Below, piece after piece: positions 35,396 through 45,257 of a stretch of 64,000 nt of DNA (position 1 is its first letter; every line of letters starts with the position of its first letter). A program made the translations under genes and the position numbers. Below the pieces are notes generated by a model that made no database searches, was not told the origin of the DNA, and saw only the letters and a program-made list of their open reading frames with translations. The DNA is from JAURNZ01 sp036337715 (lineage in GTDB: Bacteria > Pseudomonadota > Gammaproteobacteria > Comchoanobacterales > Comchoanobacteraceae), in assembly GCA_036337715.1 (NCBI GenBank), contig JAYZDS010000006.1:25332-89331 (forward strand), given 5' to 3'.

Positions 35396-37972
35396 TTATT
35401 CATGTCCAAGATGAGTACAAATGTTGACAATTTTCTTGTCATGATCATATTTGAATAGAGAACATATTTTGCTATTTTTTTCACCAACGTAAGTTAGCAT
35501 ATCTTTATCGACCAGAGGCTCAACTTCTTTAGGTATCACTGCGTTAAAAGTCGTAAAGCGATGAATATAAGAAGCACCTAAGCTGATGAAACAACTTATG
35601 ATGCTTAATGGCATCAATGATGTTTGTAAATAAATAGAAGTGATCGCAACTGAGGCAGCTGATAGAAATAGATAGCCTATATTGAGTGCATTCATAGCAG
35701 TATTGAGACTATATAATCTTTCATTGTGAGCATGTTTCTTAGCAATGATGACTGAACCATAGACAAAGCTCAAAATGACCGTTGGGATTAATATATAGCT
35801 TGCCACTGTTGACGATATTATATGAGTTAAAAAGCCAATATTTGCCAAGGTGCCAAGAAAAGCAAAAAAGACACTTGCTACAAAATCGGTTAAGTGTAAT
35901 TGATCATAATATAATTTTAGTTGCTCAACATGATTAGAATAGCTTACGTTTAATTTATCATTAAGCATATATCTATATTTTATAAGATAAGCCGGGTTAA
36001 GGTTTCTGCTTTCAAACTGTGTATTGATATGTTCTTTTAATTCTTTTTCCTGCCACGTATGATGTTGATCAAAATTAAAATCACGTTTTAAATAAAAAAG
36101 TAAATTCTGCTCATGTGAACGTGGAATTTGATAATAGTTGTTTGCTTTAGGTAGATTTTTAATGACGTCAAACGCACAGAATAAGTCCTCCATATGCTTA
36201 TTAAGTGTCATTAATGAAGATGAATTACTTTTACTACCAGTCAAAAATGCACGCTCTGGCAGGTTTAAAAGCTCATCAAAACGATTTAAACTATTGTTAT
36301 AATCTTCTAAATCACCTTTTAAAACATTTAATATCTTTTTATCGTCATTACGATCGCCAAATGTATCTTCTATTTGATCTAGGTCATTACCTAAGGCTGC
36401 GTAAATCCAATCAGCACTATAAACACGGTATTTGTATATGAATTCTGATGAAACTAGAAGATTGGAAATACATTTTAAAACTTCCTTAATACTTATTAGT
36501 TTGTTTTGTGGATTACTATTTTTATCATACCTTTCATGTAAGGTTGGAAATTTATCTTCTATAGCAGCTTCAATTGCAAGGGCATCTAACTTAGTTCGTT
36601 TCACCGTTGGATTTAACTGTTTTTCATTATTTATAATTGCTTTATACAGTGAAGTTTCTCTTGCCAAATCAAGCAGCTGTGTTCTTGATTCAGGGATTTC
36701 ATAATCTTTATTACAAAGCTTGTTTTTTGCAAAACTAATGAGTAATTGCAATGTATTTTTTGAGAAGTGATGAGGCTCAAGAGCTGCAATAACCTTAGAT
36801 TTGATTAACTGTTCAGCCAGTTCATTAAAGTTTGAAATAGGATTTTTTGAGTCAGAGTATGCGGCTTCAAGTGTTTTCTGCAAAGCCAAAATATTGAGGG
36901 TAGTAGGTTTAATATCACCTATTTTTGGCGCTTGATTAGAATTAATTGCTTTATAAAAATCTGTTTTTTTAGACAGTATGTCATATATATCGGCGTTGTC
37001 ATGAAACATATTATATATTTCAGATGTTTTATAATTTAAATAATCGTTGTTTTTAGTCGTAAGATAACTTATGAATTGAACTAACACCTCTGCATCAAAA
37101 ATATTCAGTTTGTAAATAAGATTATCTTTAAGAAGTAAATTTATAATTGTCTCGTCTTTTTCGGACTCAATTTTTGGTAATAAACGCTTCAATGTTAAAT
37201 AATCATATTTTGATGGTTGAATAGCGCTTTTGTTAACCTTTTCTGAATTCAAAGCTTTATATAACTCAGTACTTTTAAGTAGTTCTTCTATAATATCTTG
37301 AGAATTTATTTTAGGTGCGCTTTCATCCGTGGAGTTAGAATCAATCATGTCTAAACAATTTTTAGTGAATGTCACCAAAAGATCAATTTCAGGGAATTTA
37401 AGATTATAAATAAGATCATCTTTAAGCAAAAATTCTACTGCTTGACTGGCTTTGATTTTGTTTTCTTTGTCATCATCTGAAAAGGTTTGGTTCTTAAGTA
37501 TTTTTTCTAAACTTAATTTATCAAGTGCAGTTTTAACTTCAACATTGACCGAGTCTTCATTAGAAATGTTTAAATCTTTTAGTAATTCTTTCTCGCTATT
37601 TGATTTATTGGCATCTGAAGTGATGGGGTGATATTTTTTATATAATGGGGTTTCTTTAGATAGGATAGATCTGATTGCATTTTTCTCATCATCTTTAAGG
37701 CTAAAAGAGTCTTTATTTTGTCTTATATAAATTCTTTCTAAAACCTCTTTGTCTACTTTGTTTTCGCATAAAAGCTTTATCAAACTTGCTATGTTTTTAA
37801 CACCAACATCAATATCTTTTGTAATTGAATCTTCGTCGTAAGCTTTAGATTTAGGAAGTATATTCTTATTTAAAATACCTTCCAGTTTTTCACCATCATT
37901 TAAGTTTTGTAATAATTCTAACAATATAAACTTAAATTTTTGAGAATCAGTTGTACCTTTCACTGTGAACAT
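35396..37972 (-). CDS. Family B membrane protein 3 (858 residues, repeat-rich)
   Basis: The largest member. Residues 1-530 are soluble, helical and made of about four degenerate repeats of roughly 100 residues. Each has an L/F-YKA block (at 110, 237, 339 and 442) and an LLKD-x-LIYKL-type block (at 182, 280, 389 and 505). A region with NPAYLIKY (about residue 655) is shared with member 1 (NPAYVYKW). Four membrane helices follow (about 690-815) and a short tail with CSLFKYDHDKKIVNI. AGGTGA precedes the ATG. No signal peptide or catalytic motif. Solenoid-like repeats hint at protein binding; unproven. Confidence 0.82.
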   Translation of the reverse strand: MFTVKGTTDSQKFKFILLELLQNLNDGEKLEGILNKNILPKSKAYDEDSITKDIDVGVKNIASLIKLLCENKVDKEVLERIYIRQNKDSFSLKDDEKNAIRSILSKETPLYKKYHPITSDANKSNSEKELLKDLNISNEDSVNVEVKTALDKLSLEKILKNQTFSDDDKENKIKASQAVEFLLKDDLIYNLKFPEIDLLVTFTKNCLDMIDSNSTDESAPKINSQDIIEELLKSTELYKALNSEKVNKSAIQPSKYDYLTLKRLLPKIESEKDETIINLLLKDNLIYKLNIFDAEVLVQFISYLTTKNNDYLNYKTSEIYNMFHDNADIYDILSKKTDFYKAINSNQAPKIGDIKPTTLNILALQKTLEAAYSDSKNPISNFNELAEQLIKSKVIAALEPHHFSKNTLQLLISFAKNKLCNKDYEIPESRTQLLDLARETSLYKAIINNEKQLNPTVKRTKLDALAIEAAIEDKFPTLHERYDKNSNPQNKLISIKEVLKCISNLLVSSEFIYKYRVYSADWIYAALGNDLDQIEDTFGDRNDDKKILNVLKGDLEDYNNSLNRFDELLNLPERAFLTGSKSNSSSLMTLNKHMEDLFCAFDVIKNLPKANNYYQIPRSHEQNLLFYLKRDFNFDQHHTWQEKELKEHINTQFESRNLNPAYLIKYRYMLNDKLNVSYSNHVEQLKLYYDQLHLTDFVASVFFAFLGTLANIGFLTHIISSTVASYILIPTVILSFVYGSVIIAKKHAHNERLYSLNTAMNALNIGYLFLSAASVAITSIYLQTSLMPLSIISCFISLGASYIHRFTTFNAVIPKEVEPLVDKDMLTYVGEKNSKICSLFKYDHDKKIVNICTHLGHE
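36383..37645 (-). repeat. Four degenerate ~100-residue repeats inside family B member 3
   Basis: Coding repeats at residues about 110-530, spaced 127, 102 and 103 residues by the YKA anchor. They are visible at protein level only; the DNA is too diverged to show them by eye. Confidence 0.6.
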
Positions 37973-38072
37973 GCTATCACCTGTTATTAACCTCTTCGAT
38001 TTTAACTAATCTCAACCTATTCAGTCAATCATAATTATTATGGAAGCGAATCCATTGATAATACTTAAAGGA

Positions 38073-40319
38073 TTATTTAATTAATTTTGGTGATTCACAT
38101 TTCTTAGTGGTTGAGTTAAGTTCTATCACGTTGTCTTTTTTGACACTAAAAATAGAATCTAATTTTGTTTTCTTTATTAAATCGTTTGTTTTATTATTAA
38201 CATATTTTTCATGAGAAAATTCAATCACCATTATTATGGTTTTAATTGTTGCATGCGGTAAAAGACAACCTATGGTACCGATTAAAAACAAGTTTGGGAT
38301 CACCAGTGGTGAGGTCAAAGCAAACAAATTTAAAATTAAAAGCCATTTTACCTTATCAATTTGAACGGTTTCATTGGATGAAAACCCTAAAATAATTCTA
38401 TTTGCAAGGATTAAACCGACTAAGCCAACTCCCAAAATCAACCAAGATGCAACGTTTAAGAAGAAAAATGAAGTAACGAACAAGGTTGAAAATGAAGAAA
38501 GAAACAATATTCCCATCCAAGAATCTTTATGAAAATCAAGATATTCTTGCTTTAGACGATCGATTTTTTCATTTTCAAATTGCACCCAGGAATTTAAGCA
38601 TTGCATGCTTAGATTTAAAGTATTTATATCGAGACGATTACTTTCAAGATCAAGTCTAGTTTTTGCCAACGTTTCGTAAAATTCTTTTCGTTGACTATCG
38701 GGACAAAAGTAAATAGGGATTTGCTTCATACGATCACGTGGTTCGATTATGAAATTTGAATTCGATGAATTGTTAATTAATTTTTTATAAAGATAAGAGT
38801 CATTGATTAGTGATTTAATTTCTTCCAGACGATCCTTTAATAAATTGAATTTAAGATAGGAATCATTTTTATTTGATAAGTTGCAAGCCAATGTATTTAC
38901 AACATCAAGTAATTCAGTGGCAATAAACCTATTGAAATAATATAATTCTGAAGCTGAGTCTATATAATTCGTAGAGAAAATCTTGGTGTCTAATAAGTCC
39001 GTTTTGAGCTCTGAAACTTTTGGCTGAAAAAAGTCAATCAAATGATTGATAGTTAAATCAGGCTCAATTTTGTAAAGTAATTTGAAAAAATCAGCATTGG
39101 TATTTTGACAAGTAATATATCGACCCTTAAGTTCTTCCTCGGGGGTGGTTGGTAAAAGCCGCTCTTCTATATCATCTAAGCCATGGAGAGGCATCATTAA
39201 AAGATCAAGCTCATGTTTGTTTTTATCTTTAATAACATTTTTTAGTAATTCAATGCCTGCTTTGATTTTTTTGTCAATTTCAGAAGTATCAGTCACAAAA
39301 TCTCGCCAGTTTGAAGAACATTCAATCTTTTTCAGATTTCGGTAATATTGATATACGTTTTTTTTATCATGAAATAAAACTTTTTTTTGATATGCTTTTT
39401 TGGCTGCTACCTTATCAAAATGATCATTAACTGGTGAATCAAAGTAATCCAGGCATTTTTCAATGATATCAAGATTGTTATTATTGAAAATCTTTGTAAG
39501 ATCAATCTTAGAAAAAGTACTACTGTCTTTTTCTATTAGGTATACCAACTGCCTATAAATATTGGCTATAAAAAAAGTATCAAAACATCTTAGCTGGAAA
39601 GAGGGGGCATTAAAGATTTTAATTTTTTCTGAGGCATATTGAGTGCCCTTGTTTTCAACAAATTCTAAAATCTTATCAATCAAATCTATTCGAGGTGATT
39701 TTGGCAAGATGGTGGCAGCTGGAAGATTAGTAGCAAATTGTATATTTGTAAGTGTTAAATTAAGGTTGTCTTTATGTCTTTTTATGTATTTTAAGAAATG
39801 GATATAATTATCGTCAAGTTTATGATACATGAAAGACATGTGGCGATCATCTAGATTATTGTATTTATCAAAGAAAAAAGTTTGTTTGTCTTCATAGTTT
39901 ATATTATCTGTTATCATCTCTTTATTAGGATCATGATAGGCTGAATAAAATCCAGTAATAACCTCTCTATCATTTGATCTATCTTCATAAAGTTTTAAAA
40001 TCTTATCAATCAAACCTTCTCGAGGAACTTTTTGTAAGGTTTTAGAAGTAGGTTGACGATCATAATGTATATATAAAATTGTATCGAGTTCTTTTCTATG
40101 CTCTTTTATGTATTTCAGAAGATGGATATAATTATCATCACATTTAGGGTATAAGAAAGACTTGTGGCGATCTTCTAGATTATTGTATGTATCAACGAAA
40201 AAAGCATGTTTGTTATCATAATGTATATTATCTGTACCGTTTTTATCAGGATCATGATAGGCCGAATAAAATCCATTAACAAGCGCTTTTTCATTTGGAT
40301 ATGAACTAAAATTAAACAT
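38073..40319 (-). CDS. Family B membrane protein 2 (N-terminal duplication)
   Basis: 748 residues. Residues 16-111 and 123-221 are a tandem duplication with period 107: both begin GFYSAYHDP, then YNNL-x-DRH, DDNYIH-x-LKYIK and end LIDKIL. The middle (222-590) is helical and charged without repeats. The C-terminal membrane domain (about 600-715) has four helices, then a basic tail with DSIFSVKKDNVIEL, matching the tails of the other members. There is no signal peptide, so the membrane domain must insert post- or co-translationally without cleavage. The start has no strong ribosome site. Function unknown. Confidence 0.82.
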   Translation of the reverse strand: MFNFSSYPNEKALVNGFYSAYHDPDKNGTDNIHYDNKHAFFVDTYNNLEDRHKSFLYPKCDDNYIHLLKYIKEHRKELDTILYIHYDRQPTSKTLQKVPREGLIDKILKLYEDRSNDREVITGFYSAYHDPNKEMITDNINYEDKQTFFFDKYNNLDDRHMSFMYHKLDDNYIHFLKYIKRHKDNLNLTLTNIQFATNLPAATILPKSPRIDLIDKILEFVENKGTQYASEKIKIFNAPSFQLRCFDTFFIANIYRQLVYLIEKDSSTFSKIDLTKIFNNNNLDIIEKCLDYFDSPVNDHFDKVAAKKAYQKKVLFHDKKNVYQYYRNLKKIECSSNWRDFVTDTSEIDKKIKAGIELLKNVIKDKNKHELDLLMMPLHGLDDIEERLLPTTPEEELKGRYITCQNTNADFFKLLYKIEPDLTINHLIDFFQPKVSELKTDLLDTKIFSTNYIDSASELYYFNRFIATELLDVVNTLACNLSNKNDSYLKFNLLKDRLEEIKSLINDSYLYKKLINNSSNSNFIIEPRDRMKQIPIYFCPDSQRKEFYETLAKTRLDLESNRLDINTLNLSMQCLNSWVQFENEKIDRLKQEYLDFHKDSWMGILFLSSFSTLFVTSFFFLNVASWLILGVGLVGLILANRIILGFSSNETVQIDKVKWLLILNLFALTSPLVIPNLFLIGTIGCLLPHATIKTIIMVIEFSHEKYVNNKTNDLIKKTKLDSIFSVKKDNVIELNSTTKKCESPKLIK
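39657..40274 (-). repeat. 107-residue tandem duplication inside family B member 2
   Basis: The two coding copies (40274-39987 and 39953-39657) are still similar in DNA as well as protein, with a shared GGATCATGATAGGC block on the plus strand. This is the youngest duplication in the cluster. Confidence 0.85.
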
Positions 40320-40397
40320 ATTTCGTTAATTCAACTTATTAAGCTCAATATATATTGATGTATTCAACAAATCAAACATTAAACTTGAAAGCGTCTA

Positions 40398-42392
40398 TTA
40401 ATTGCTATCATAAAGAAAGTTTTCTTTGTCTTCTGTGAAAATAATTTCATTACTATTGGGGTCTAAAGTAAATAAGGAATTAAGATGTAATGAATTGAAT
40501 TCTTTTTCAATGAGTGGAGACGCTTCCTCAATCGATCTATTTTTAATGATGTCGTATGAAAAATACTGATTAAGAAATGTTGCAAATGAGCTTGATAAAG
40601 AAGATATATAAAATAATAAAGTTATCGTGCTTATGGTTGAAGCATTAAAAACAATGCTGATGCTTGCTGCAAGCATCAGCATAATCAGAGTACAGCAATT
40701 AAAGCCTGACCATACGTTATATGATTTTAAATTACTTTTTAGATTTTTGAATATTTTTTGACAGGTATCATTATTAATAATAAATTGACTATATATAAGA
40801 CTTATAATGCCTGTTGCGACAAAGCATTCAAATGTAAAAATTGGTGATAGCATATTAAAATAAAGGGCTAAATAACCTAGGGTACTTATAATAGAAATGG
40901 ATAATGCGATGTAGAAGTGTTTATTTTGAGCTTGATGATACATGCCTGAATATCTAAGCTGCAGATCACTTAATATTCTATTGTGAATTTCATCATTAGC
41001 TAGGCTATGCCATTTGTAGACATAAGCCGGATTACATGACTGACTGGGTAAATTATTTTGTAAATGCTCTGTTAATGTTTTAAAAGTAACTGGAATTGCA
41101 TTATTTTCATTAGGGTTATGATTGATCGAAAAGCGTGCAATGTGATGATTGAAAAGCTGCCCAAAATGTGATTTATAAAAACTAGTTTTTATATCATTTT
41201 TGTTAAATTCTTCTTTTTTGATTTTTTCTTGAATGAATTGATTAACTTCTTGTACAGATTGGTATACATTTTTTTTTAGATTTTCTTGATTGCCTAATCC
41301 TTTATATATTTTTTGAACTTCAACAAAAAAATCTTTTCTCAGTGAAATGACATCTTTTTTATATTCATCTTTTAATTCGCTTAAATCCATATCATTTAAT
41401 TGAATGAAAGTATTTAAATTAATACCCAAAACTGAGTCAGGATCATTATCATCAAACCAGAATTGGAATTGTTTCATAAATTCCATGAGTTGTGTCTCAA
41501 ATGGCTGATCTTTTTTTATGGTACGATAAAACTGAAAAAAATTAAAAAATATATTCTTATTTAAATGATCGAACATGGTTTGATCGATTGATTGTCCAGA
41601 TAAGAATTTTTGAGATGCATCTTTCAATGCTAGAGTCTCGCATTGACATTCAAGAAAAATCATACTTTCAATAGACACATTTTGGATGTTCTCTGCGATT
41701 TTTCTACATTCCGAAAAAAATGTTTCTACAGCCAACTTTTTTTGATTTTTTCTTTCTTCTGAATAATCTTTTAAAGGCACAATAAGAGATTTGAATGTTT
41801 TTTTAAAATTTTCTTGAATTTTGCTGTGTTGTGTCGTGTTGTATTGTTTATCAAGCTCAATAGCAACCTCATTTGCAAGCGTTTCAAGTTCTTTAGAGTT
41901 TTGGATAAAAGCTTCCAGGGATTTTTCGCTCAAGTTTTTTTTAACTTCATTTAATTTGCGGGCTATTTCCGAGCCGATGGAATCACCATCTATATCTTTA
42001 GTGACTGCACTAATCTCGAATAAATTATAATAAAAATATTCATAAAATATTAAAAAATCTGTGAATAAAAGTCTTTCTTCTAAAAATTTTCTTAAATTGT
42101 CATTTTGACCTTTCAAAAAGAGCTTAAGCCCATCATTGAATGATGCAAAATATAAGTCATCAATTCGATTATTCTCAAAATATAATTTATCAAAAAATTC
42201 TTCTTTAATGACTGCTTCGTCATTAATAATTTTTTCCAATTCTTTTATGTCACCAGATGATTGATTTAAAACTCCTTGAAGTTTTTTCTTATTTTCATCA
42301 TATTCTAGTGATGTGTTTGAAGGAAAATTAGAAAATATATCATTATAAAAATTTTTATATGATTCTATTATCTTATAAAAATCTTCTTTCAT
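40398..42392 (-). CDS. Family B membrane protein 1
   Basis: 664 residues; the first gene of the minus-strand run. Residues 1-470 are soluble, helical, Lys/Glu/Phe-rich, with long predicted coiled coils. LTEHLQNN...NPAYVYKW (about 445-465) aligns with the same region of member 3. Four membrane helices follow (about 495-610), then IEEASPLIEKEFNSLHLNSLFTLDPN and an acidic end. The pattern soluble domain, four helices, short tail is common to all five genes. I see no enzymatic motif. With 233 bases before comEC on the other strand, the cluster promoter is probably in that gap. Confidence 0.82.
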   Translation of the reverse strand: MKEDFYKIIESYKNFYNDIFSNFPSNTSLEYDENKKKLQGVLNQSSGDIKELEKIINDEAVIKEEFFDKLYFENNRIDDLYFASFNDGLKLFLKGQNDNLRKFLEERLLFTDFLIFYEYFYYNLFEISAVTKDIDGDSIGSEIARKLNEVKKNLSEKSLEAFIQNSKELETLANEVAIELDKQYNTTQHSKIQENFKKTFKSLIVPLKDYSEERKNQKKLAVETFFSECRKIAENIQNVSIESMIFLECQCETLALKDASQKFLSGQSIDQTMFDHLNKNIFFNFFQFYRTIKKDQPFETQLMEFMKQFQFWFDDNDPDSVLGINLNTFIQLNDMDLSELKDEYKKDVISLRKDFFVEVQKIYKGLGNQENLKKNVYQSVQEVNQFIQEKIKKEEFNKNDIKTSFYKSHFGQLFNHHIARFSINHNPNENNAIPVTFKTLTEHLQNNLPSQSCNPAYVYKWHSLANDEIHNRILSDLQLRYSGMYHQAQNKHFYIALSISIISTLGYLALYFNMLSPIFTFECFVATGIISLIYSQFIINNDTCQKIFKNLKSNLKSYNVWSGFNCCTLIMLMLAASISIVFNASTISTITLLFYISSLSSSFATFLNQYFSYDIIKNRSIEEASPLIEKEFNSLHLNSLFTLDPNSNEIIFTEDKENFLYDSN

Positions 42393-42625
42393 GATTTTTT
42401 GCCTGTTTGAAATCCCATAACTAGCTATTATTTAACAAAATTAGATCCACACAACAGACTGGTATAACCGATTTAAGTCTGCATATCCCTCAACAAAAAT
42501 TAGTATATATCATCATTTCTCTATTAAACAAGATAAATAAATCCAATCGTTACATTTTTTATAGGATTTTAATGATTAAAAAAAACCGTCTAGATAAAAA
42601 CAAACAATATCAATAGTCTGGAGAA

Positions 42626-44503
42626 ATGTTTCGTTGTTTGTGTATCATCGTTTTGATTCGACTTTTAGGGTTCTGGTATTTAATTTCTCATGAAAACGTG
42701 GATAAAAATGGCTCTGTTGAAGCACAAATAATTTATAAAGATCACAATTACTACGAAGCGATCATTTTGTCAAAAGACATTAACCCTTTTATTTTAAATC
42801 ATTATATTAATTTCTATCATGAAGCGCCATTAGACAAAGGCAGCATTTACTTGTTAAATTATGCCATTAAAATAAAACATTTTCGATATTCATGGTTTAG
42901 TCAGGTATTTGATCGGACGCATGATCAGGTCATATTAAATTCACTGCCAATATTTGTCTCATATGGTCAAAAAAGCTTAAGAGAAAAATGGATCATTTAT
43001 TTAGATAAAATAATTCCCGAACACACGTTAAGGCCTTTGGTGAGAGCGCTTATTTGGGGCGATAGGCAGGGTGTTTCAGATCAAATATATGGCTTATTCA
43101 CGCAAACTGGTACAGCACATATCTTAGCTATATCAGGTCTACATGTTGCGTGGGTAGTTTGTATGTTTACTGGTTTGATGCAATCAATCCCATTAGCCAT
43201 TATCATAGGTTGGTTGTATGTTATATTTGCAATGTTGCCTCCATCAGGAGTCAGGGCTATGTTGATGGTGACATTAGACTATATGTTTCCAAAACTTGGT
43301 TGGATTTATATATTCATATTTACCCTTTTGATACATCTTTTAATTTTTCCTATAGATATTTTTTCTATGAGCACACTGCTCTCTTATTGGGCAATCATTA
43401 TGATCAGATTTATAACTGTTTTTACTGAGGGCGGTTTATTCGGTTTCTCAATTAATTTGTCTTTACTCATGATGCCTATCTCATTATATTTTTTTCATCA
43501 ATGGCCAATCGCAAGTTTATGGTTAAATTTGATGGTTGTTCCTTTATTTTCATTTATTGTTTTACCTCTAATACTGTTTAGTTTATTTGCCAGCTTTTTA
43601 GGAATAACAAGTCTTTGGAATATTGTGTATGGTGTCTTATTATATGTAGTTAAATTGTTACAGTATTTTGAGTCATGGCCCAAAATTTATTTATTTGACC
43701 ATCTATTTTTAAGCGCTTTTGTCATACAAGCAAGTTTAATATATTTTATGGTCAAACGTCCTAATTGGCTGGTGGTTGTCTGTCTAGTGTTTATTTTTTA
43801 TCTTGTTGTTCATCACCCAATAAAAGTACCTTACAATAATTTTAGTATCGTAATGTTAGATGTGGGTCAGGGATTAAGTGTATGGATAAAAACCAAACAT
43901 CATGCTGTTTTATATGATGCTGGTCCAAAATATGCTGGTTATAAAGTTTTACTACCTTTTATTATGTCACAAAAGCCTAATGAGCTAAGTCACATTATTA
44001 TTAGCCATTGGGATCAAGATCACGTAGGTGGACTGACAGCAATTCGTTCAAAAACTAAAGCTAAAATTATCACTAGTGACCCTGCATTGGGTGAGCCTTG
44101 TCTATATGGTCAATCCTTTGAATTAGATGGTGTAAATTTTAAGTTTTATCACCCAACCAATCATAGGCATAAATCAAAAAATAAAAATTCATGCGTGTTG
44201 TTAGTTTCCAACCAAAAGCATAGTGCTATTTTACTGGGTGATATTGATCAACAAGATGAGAAGAAACTGGTGTCACGATTGTGGGGGCAATCGGTAGATC
44301 TAATGGTTGCTGCGCATCATGGTAGTCAGGGTAGCAATGGCTATCCATTGTTATACACTTTGCACCCAAAAATTATTTGGGTGAGTGCAGGGCGACATAA
44401 CCCTTACCATCATCCTCATAAAGAATCGATGAATCGGTTTTATAGTGTGACCAATCAAGTTAAGGTTACTGCTGTAGATGGGCAACAATATTTTAATGGC
44501 TAG
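42626..44503 (+). CDS. comEC: ComEC/Rec2 DNA-uptake channel
   Basis: 625 residues, shorter than the usual 700-800. The N-terminal membrane helix and OB-like domain are followed by the Competence domain (ALIWGDRQGVSDQIYGLFTQ, HILAISGLHVAW) with many membrane helices. The C-terminal metallo-beta-lactamase domain has MLDVGQGLSV, the HxDxDH metal site in SHWDQDHVGG and AAHHGSQGS. ComEC carries single-stranded DNA across the inner membrane during natural transformation. GGAG lies two bases before the ATG, which is close. Two degraded copies of its last codons lie downstream. Confidence 0.93.
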   Translation: MFRCLCIIVLIRLLGFWYLISHENVDKNGSVEAQIIYKDHNYYEAIILSKDINPFILNHYINFYHEAPLDKGSIYLLNYAIKIKHFRYSWFSQVFDRTHDQVILNSLPIFVSYGQKSLREKWIIYLDKIIPEHTLRPLVRALIWGDRQGVSDQIYGLFTQTGTAHILAISGLHVAWVVCMFTGLMQSIPLAIIIGWLYVIFAMLPPSGVRAMLMVTLDYMFPKLGWIYIFIFTLLIHLLIFPIDIFSMSTLLSYWAIIMIRFITVFTEGGLFGFSINLSLLMMPISLYFFHQWPIASLWLNLMVVPLFSFIVLPLILFSLFASFLGITSLWNIVYGVLLYVVKLLQYFESWPKIYLFDHLFLSAFVIQASLIYFMVKRPNWLVVVCLVFIFYLVVHHPIKVPYNNFSIVMLDVGQGLSVWIKTKHHAVLYDAGPKYAGYKVLLPFIMSQKPNELSHIIISHWDQDHVGGLTAIRSKTKAKIITSDPALGEPCLYGQSFELDGVNFKFYHPTNHRHKSKNKNSCVLLVSNQKHSAILLGDIDQQDEKKLVSRLWGQSVDLMVAAHHGSQGSNGYPLLYTLHPKIIWVSAGRHNPYHHPHKESMNRFYSVTNQVKVTAVDGQQYFNG

Positions 44504-44536
44504 GGTTGCTGATTAAGGTTTCTAAGATGTGTTTAA

Positions 44537-45013
44537 TTAAATACTGCAAAAATAGATTCATTATATATAAAAAATGTATCATCAATTGGAGAAGATGCAT
44601 TTAAAGGTTTTCAAGGCACGATATTTACAGACAATAAAGAAATTAAAGCTAAATTTGTAAAGGCCGGTTTAGACACAAAACAAGTTGTTAACTTAAGCTC
44701 AAGAGAAGAGTGCTTCAAAGCATTAAAAAATAAAACTTTTCAAGAGATTCGTCAACTTGAGCAGGATTTTGGGCGAGAAATTTGGGATAAAGATTATCTG
44801 AATAAAATTAAACAAGGGGTTAATACAAAAGACAGAAAACTACCTTATGCTTTGGAATATAGTAACATGACTTTATCTGATGCGGCTAAACTAAAAAATG
44901 AAATGTTAAATGTTTTAGAACAAAAACTTAATAAAGCTAGCATGTTTGAAGAAGGTGGCTATAATCACAATAAACATACAAATCCAGACTCTCCTCAGCC
45001 AAAGAAACCATAA
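44537..45013 (+). pseudogene. C-terminal remnant of a BspA-type leucine-rich-repeat protein
   Basis: A 158-codon open frame with no ATG, GTG or TTG start near its beginning; it begins after an in-frame stop at 44534. The first residues (SLYIKNVSSIGEDAFKGFQG) match the last turn of an LRR_5 (BspA-like) repeat, where the pattern 'SIG..AF.G' is typical. The rest is a charged helical tail ending in a Pro/His/Asn-rich stretch. The segment GTIFTDNKEIKAKFVKAGLD recurs at 46766. The parent was probably a surface or secreted repeat protein, now cut at its 5' end. Confidence 0.65.
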
Positions 45014-45090
45014 AAGCTAGAAAACTAACATAATTGTAAATAAATGTGATGATATTAAGCATATTAAATCACTAATTTAAGCAGGGAGTC

Positions 45091-45189
45091 CCGCATCAGC
45101 CATATGTCAATGCAATGCGAAGATTTTCACGCATAACAAATAATATTAAAGTGACTGCAAAAGATGGGATGCAACGTTTTGATGGCTAG
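45091..45189 (+). pseudogene. Degraded copy of the comEC 3' end (relic A)
   Basis: 33 codons including the stop. The encoded PHQPYVNAMRRF...KVTAKDG-x-QRFDG aligns with the last residues of ComEC (PHKESMNRF...KVTAVDGQQYFNG), both ending ATGGCTAG-like (GGC TAG). The sequence has diverged, so it is not a recent local copy, or comes from a related strain. Confidence 0.8.
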
Positions 45190-45257
45190 TTTTACTACTT
45201 TTACAAAAAAAAAGTATATGCTAATATCTTTACTAATAATTGACTTTGGAGCAAATT

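Noticed and set aside
39657..40274. CRISPR-like or intergenic repeat
   Set aside because: The repeat is coding, has only two copies of about 300 bases and stays in frame.
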